Origin: an uncultured Atopobiaceae bacterium
Lineage (GTDB): Bacteria; Actinomycetota; Coriobacteriia; Coriobacteriales; Atopobiaceae
NCBI GenBank assembly: GCA_947303905.1
Contig: CAMYZR010000071.1
Span: 1 to 6,885 of the forward strand
Direction of reading: 5' to 3'
Length of the DNA stretch: 6,885 nucleotides
Part shown: one piece after another, positions 5,156-6,885 of the stretch
Layout of the letters: each line of letters begins with the position of its first letter
Numbering within the stretch: the stretch's first letter is position 1
Notes under the pieces: model-generated
Told to the model about the DNA's origin: nothing
The model's database searches: none
The model's input: only the letters and a program-made list of their open reading frames with translations
Program-made: the position numbers and the translations under genes

Positions 5156-5329
5156 GCGGCTCCTTCTCTTTTCACGTGATGACACTCATGGTAATCGAAC
5201 GCGTGGCGCCACCCTGCCCCCGAGCGTGCGCACCCATCGAGATACGACAACTCGCCGAGGCGGCCGTTCCAGTAAACGGGCCCTCCCCCTCGCGGAGGAA
5301 GGCCCGTCGGACAGGCGGATGTCGCCGTT
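5156..5329 (-). other. pyrC-pyrK intergenic gap, 174 bases
   Basis: This is the only substantial gap inside the pyrimidine block. It contains the hairpin described separately, a perfect 10-bp palindrome GTGGCGCCAC (5203-5212), an 8-bp palindrome TCACGTGA (5172-5179) close to the pyrK ribosome-binding site, and no convincing coding frame. A weak -10-like TACCAT lies between the two palindromes on the minus strand but lacks a recognisable -35, so I do not call a promoter. If the hairpin terminates transcription, an internal promoter for pyrKDF would have to lie here. Confidence 0.5.
5276..5307 (-). terminator. Strong RNA hairpin after pyrC (intrinsic terminator or attenuator)
   Basis: Minus-strand RNA folds here into a continuous 14-bp stem. 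The arms are 5294-5307 and 5276-5289, and the loop is the GNRA tetraloop GCGA (5290-5293). The outer seven pairs are ACGGGCC with GGCCCGT. The inner seven include two U-G wobbles, which would be A-C mismatches in plus-strand RNA, so the structure is complete only in the pyr transcript. It starts about 22 bases past the pyrC stop. The following U-tract is short (UUUACU), so termination may be partial, which would reduce pyrKDF relative to pyrBC. A purely processing or stabilising role is also possible. No PyrR-binding loop consensus is recognisable. Confidence 0.6.
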
Positions 5330-6622
5330 TTACGCCACGACGCCGTCGATGAGCGTGCGCTTGCCCGCCATCAGAACGTCGGTGGCAACACCGGTGAGGT
5401 GCTGGCCCAGGAAGGCGGAGTTCTTGGACTTGCTCTCGAAGTAGTCCTCGGTCACGTCGATCTCGCGCTTGGGGTCGATGAGCGTGAGGTCGGCCTGGGA
5501 GCCTGCCTCGATCTTGACGGGGTTGCAGCGGAGCAGACGGCGCGGGTTGACGGCCATGACCTCGACCAGACGGTCCCAGCTCATCTCGCCGGTCTCGATC
5601 AGGTTGGTGATCATGAGCGGCAGGGAGGTCTCAAGGCCGATGGTGCCGAAGAAGGCGATCTCCCACTCGCAGTCCTTCTCGTGCTTGGCGTGCGGGGCGT
5701 GGTCGGTGACGACGCAGTCGATCGAGCCGTCGACGATGCCTGCGCGCAGCGCCGCGGCGTCAGAGGCCTTGCGCAGGGGCGGGTTCATCTTGAGGTTGGT
5801 GTTGTAGGTGTCGTCGATGTCCTCGTCGCACAGGAACAGGTGATGCGGCGTGACCTCGCAGGTGACGGGCAGGCCCTCGGCCTTGGCGGCCTTGACCATC
5901 TCGAGGCCCTTGGCCGTGGAGATGTGGCAGATGTGCAGGGCGCAGCCGGTGATGCGGGCGAGCTCGATGTCACGCCAGATCTCGATCTCCTCGCCGAGGG
6001 CAGGCCAGCCGAACATGCCGAGACGCGTGGCGGCACGACCGGAGTTGATGACGCCGTTCTTGGTGAGGCTCTCGTCCTCGCAGTGGGCGCACACGACGCG
6101 GTCGAACTGGCTGACGTAGGCCATGCAGGTCTTCATCATGCCCGCGCTCTGGACGCCATGGCCGTCGTCGGAGAAGGCGGAGGCACCCTCCATCACCATG
6201 TCGCCGATCTCTGCCAGGGACTCGCCCTTCTCGCCGCGGGTGAGCGCGCCCATGGGACGCACGTGCACCAGGCCGGCACGACGGGCGGTGTCGATCTGGT
6301 AGCGGATCTCGGCGCCGGTGTCGGTCACGGGGTCGGTGTTGGGCATGGTGGCGACATCGGTGAAGCCGCCGTGAGCGGCTGCGCGGGAACCGCTTGCGAT
6401 GGTCTCCTTGTACTCGAAGCCGGGATCGCGGAAGTGGACGTGCATGTCCACCAGACCGGGCACGAGGTACTTGCCGGCGCCGTCGATGACCTCGACGCCC
6501 TCGGCGGCCTCGATGGCCTCGGCGACCTCTACGATCTGCTTCTCGTCGACGAGCACGTCGCGAATGCCGTCCAAACCCACCTGGGGGTCTACTACATGGG
6601 CACCCTTGATCAGATAAGCCAT
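5330..6622 (-). CDS. pyrC: Dihydroorotase, class I
   Basis: This is a full-length 430-residue dihydroorotase, a cytoplasmic zinc amidohydrolase that cyclises N-carbamoyl-L-aspartate to dihydroorotate (third pyrimidine step). The metal and substrate residues of the class I (Bacillus/Aquifex-like) family are all present. They are H61-x-H63 followed by R65 in DMHVHFRDPG, N95 in MPNTDP, D153 in the SDDG motif, H180 in CAHCED, H233 in CHIST, N280 in MNPPLR, and D307 with H311 in VTDHAPH. The usual length is about 425 residues, so nothing is missing. The ATG has a strong Shine-Dalgarno (GGGAGGA at 6631-6637, 8 bases upstream) and overlaps the pyrB stop by one base. An active enzyme is predicted, because non-catalytic DHOase-like partners of PyrB usually lose these histidines. 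A strong hairpin begins about 22 bases after the stop. Confidence 0.97.
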   Translation of the reverse strand: MAYLIKGAHVVDPQVGLDGIRDVLVDEKQIVEVAEAIEAAEGVEVIDGAGKYLVPGLVDMHVHFRDPGFEYKETIASGSRAAAHGGFTDVATMPNTDPVTDTGAEIRYQIDTARRAGLVHVRPMGALTRGEKGESLAEIGDMVMEGASAFSDDGHGVQSAGMMKTCMAYVSQFDRVVCAHCEDESLTKNGVINSGRAATRLGMFGWPALGEEIEIWRDIELARITGCALHICHISTAKGLEMVKAAKAEGLPVTCEVTPHHLFLCDEDIDDTYNTNLKMNPPLRKASDAAALRAGIVDGSIDCVVTDHAPHAKHEKDCEWEIAFFGTIGLETSLPLMITNLIETGEMSWDRLVEVMAVNPRRLLRCNPVKIEAGSQADLTLIDPKREIDVTEDYFESKSKNSAFLGQHLTGVATDVLMAGKRTLIDGVVA

Positions 6623-6885
6623 TACTCTTCTCCTCCCATGAGCAGGTACATCTCGGCCATGCGGGTGAGCACGCCCGCGTTGACCTGGTTCAGAATCCTC
6701 GAACGGGCGCAGTCGGCGACCTCGGCGTCAATCTCCATGCCGCGGTTCATCGGGCCCGGGTGGCAGATGATCGCGTTGTCCTTCATGCGTGCCTCGCGCT
6801 CGAGCGACAGGCCGTAGAGGCGGTTGTACTCGCGGCGGGACGGGATGGCGGCGCCTTCCATGCGCTCGAGCTGGACGCGCAGCAT
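6622..6885 (-). CDS. pyrB: Aspartate carbamoyltransferase catalytic subunit, C-terminal 87 residues (partial)
   Basis: The visible part is the C-terminal end of aspartate carbamoyltransferase, which joins carbamoyl phosphate and L-aspartate to give N-carbamoyl-L-aspartate, the first committed step of pyrimidine synthesis in the cytoplasm. The fragment carries the family signatures MLRVQLER (residues 1-8 of the fragment), HPGPMNRG (42-49), followed by an acidic EID, and the closing helix with Q67 and a TRMAEMYLL segment. The HPxPxNR loop binds aspartate and carbamoyl phosphate in known ATCases. The gene runs off the right edge, so the methionine at the edge is internal and the true start, about 220 codons further upstream, is not visible. 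The stop codon TAA shares its last A with the ATG of pyrC (TAATG), a classic coupled junction. Whether a regulatory pyrI exists cannot be seen. Confidence 0.95.
   Translation of the reverse strand: MLRVQLERMEGAAIPSRREYNRLYGLSLEREARMKDNAIICHPGPMNRGMEIDAEVADCARSRILNQVNAGVLTRMAEMYLLMGGEE

Noticed and set aside
5399..6817. 472-codon open frame on the plus strand opposite pyrC and pyrB
   Set aside because: It has a repetitive valine/glycine/aspartate/leucine composition typical of antisense to a GC-biased gene. It has no ribosome-binding site or family motif, and pyrC covers the region convincingly.

Overview
The window comes from a GC-rich, most likely anaerobic actinobacterium. My best guess is the class Coriobacteriia (Olsenella/Atopobium/Collinsella-like), an inference from gene content and not from any search. 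Three things point there. One gene encodes the actinobacterial integration host factor mIHF, which lies directly before gmk and rpoZ as it does in mycobacteria. The dihydroorotate dehydrogenase is the NAD-linked class 1B type (PyrK plus PyrD) found in anaerobes and Firmicutes, not the quinone-linked class 2 enzyme of most aerobic actinobacteria. Coding DNA is strongly GC-biased at third codon positions, which leaves long empty antisense reading frames.

All nine genes lie on the minus strand, so they read from the right end to the left. Block 1 (6885 to 2701) is de novo pyrimidine synthesis: the 3' end of pyrB, then pyrC, pyrK, pyrD and pyrF. The junctions pyrB/pyrC, pyrK/pyrD and pyrD/pyrF overlap by 1, 4 and 7 bases, which implies translational coupling. 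The only break is a 174-base gap between pyrC and pyrK. It holds a 14-bp hairpin that is fully paired only in minus-strand RNA, a likely terminator or attenuator. The encoded steps run from carbamoyl aspartate formation (PyrB), through dihydroorotate (PyrC) and orotate (PyrD/PyrK), to UMP (PyrF). carAB, pyrE and a pyrR-type regulator are not in the window.

A 205-base AT-richer gap (2496-2700) separates this from block 2 (2495 to 75): mihF, gmk, rpoZ and thiI. These four genes are packed tightly (1-base overlap, 14-base overlap, 3-base gap) and probably form one transcript. They encode a nucleoid-associated protein, guanylate kinase, the RNA polymerase omega subunit and the tRNA 4-thiouridine synthase. 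The mihF leader is the most regulatory-looking stretch. It has an extended -10 candidate, a TGACA/TGTCA inverted repeat immediately downstream of it, and a 20-bp palindrome matching 9 of 10 positions of the CRP consensus TGTGA-N6-TCACA.

The gene functions are ordinary housekeeping and I see no new enzyme system, mobile element, CRISPR array or RNA gene. The points worth following up are the regulatory DNA, the conserved pyr-mihF-gmk-rpoZ neighbourhood, a PP-loop variant in ThiI, and several start codons that a longest-ORF call would place wrongly.
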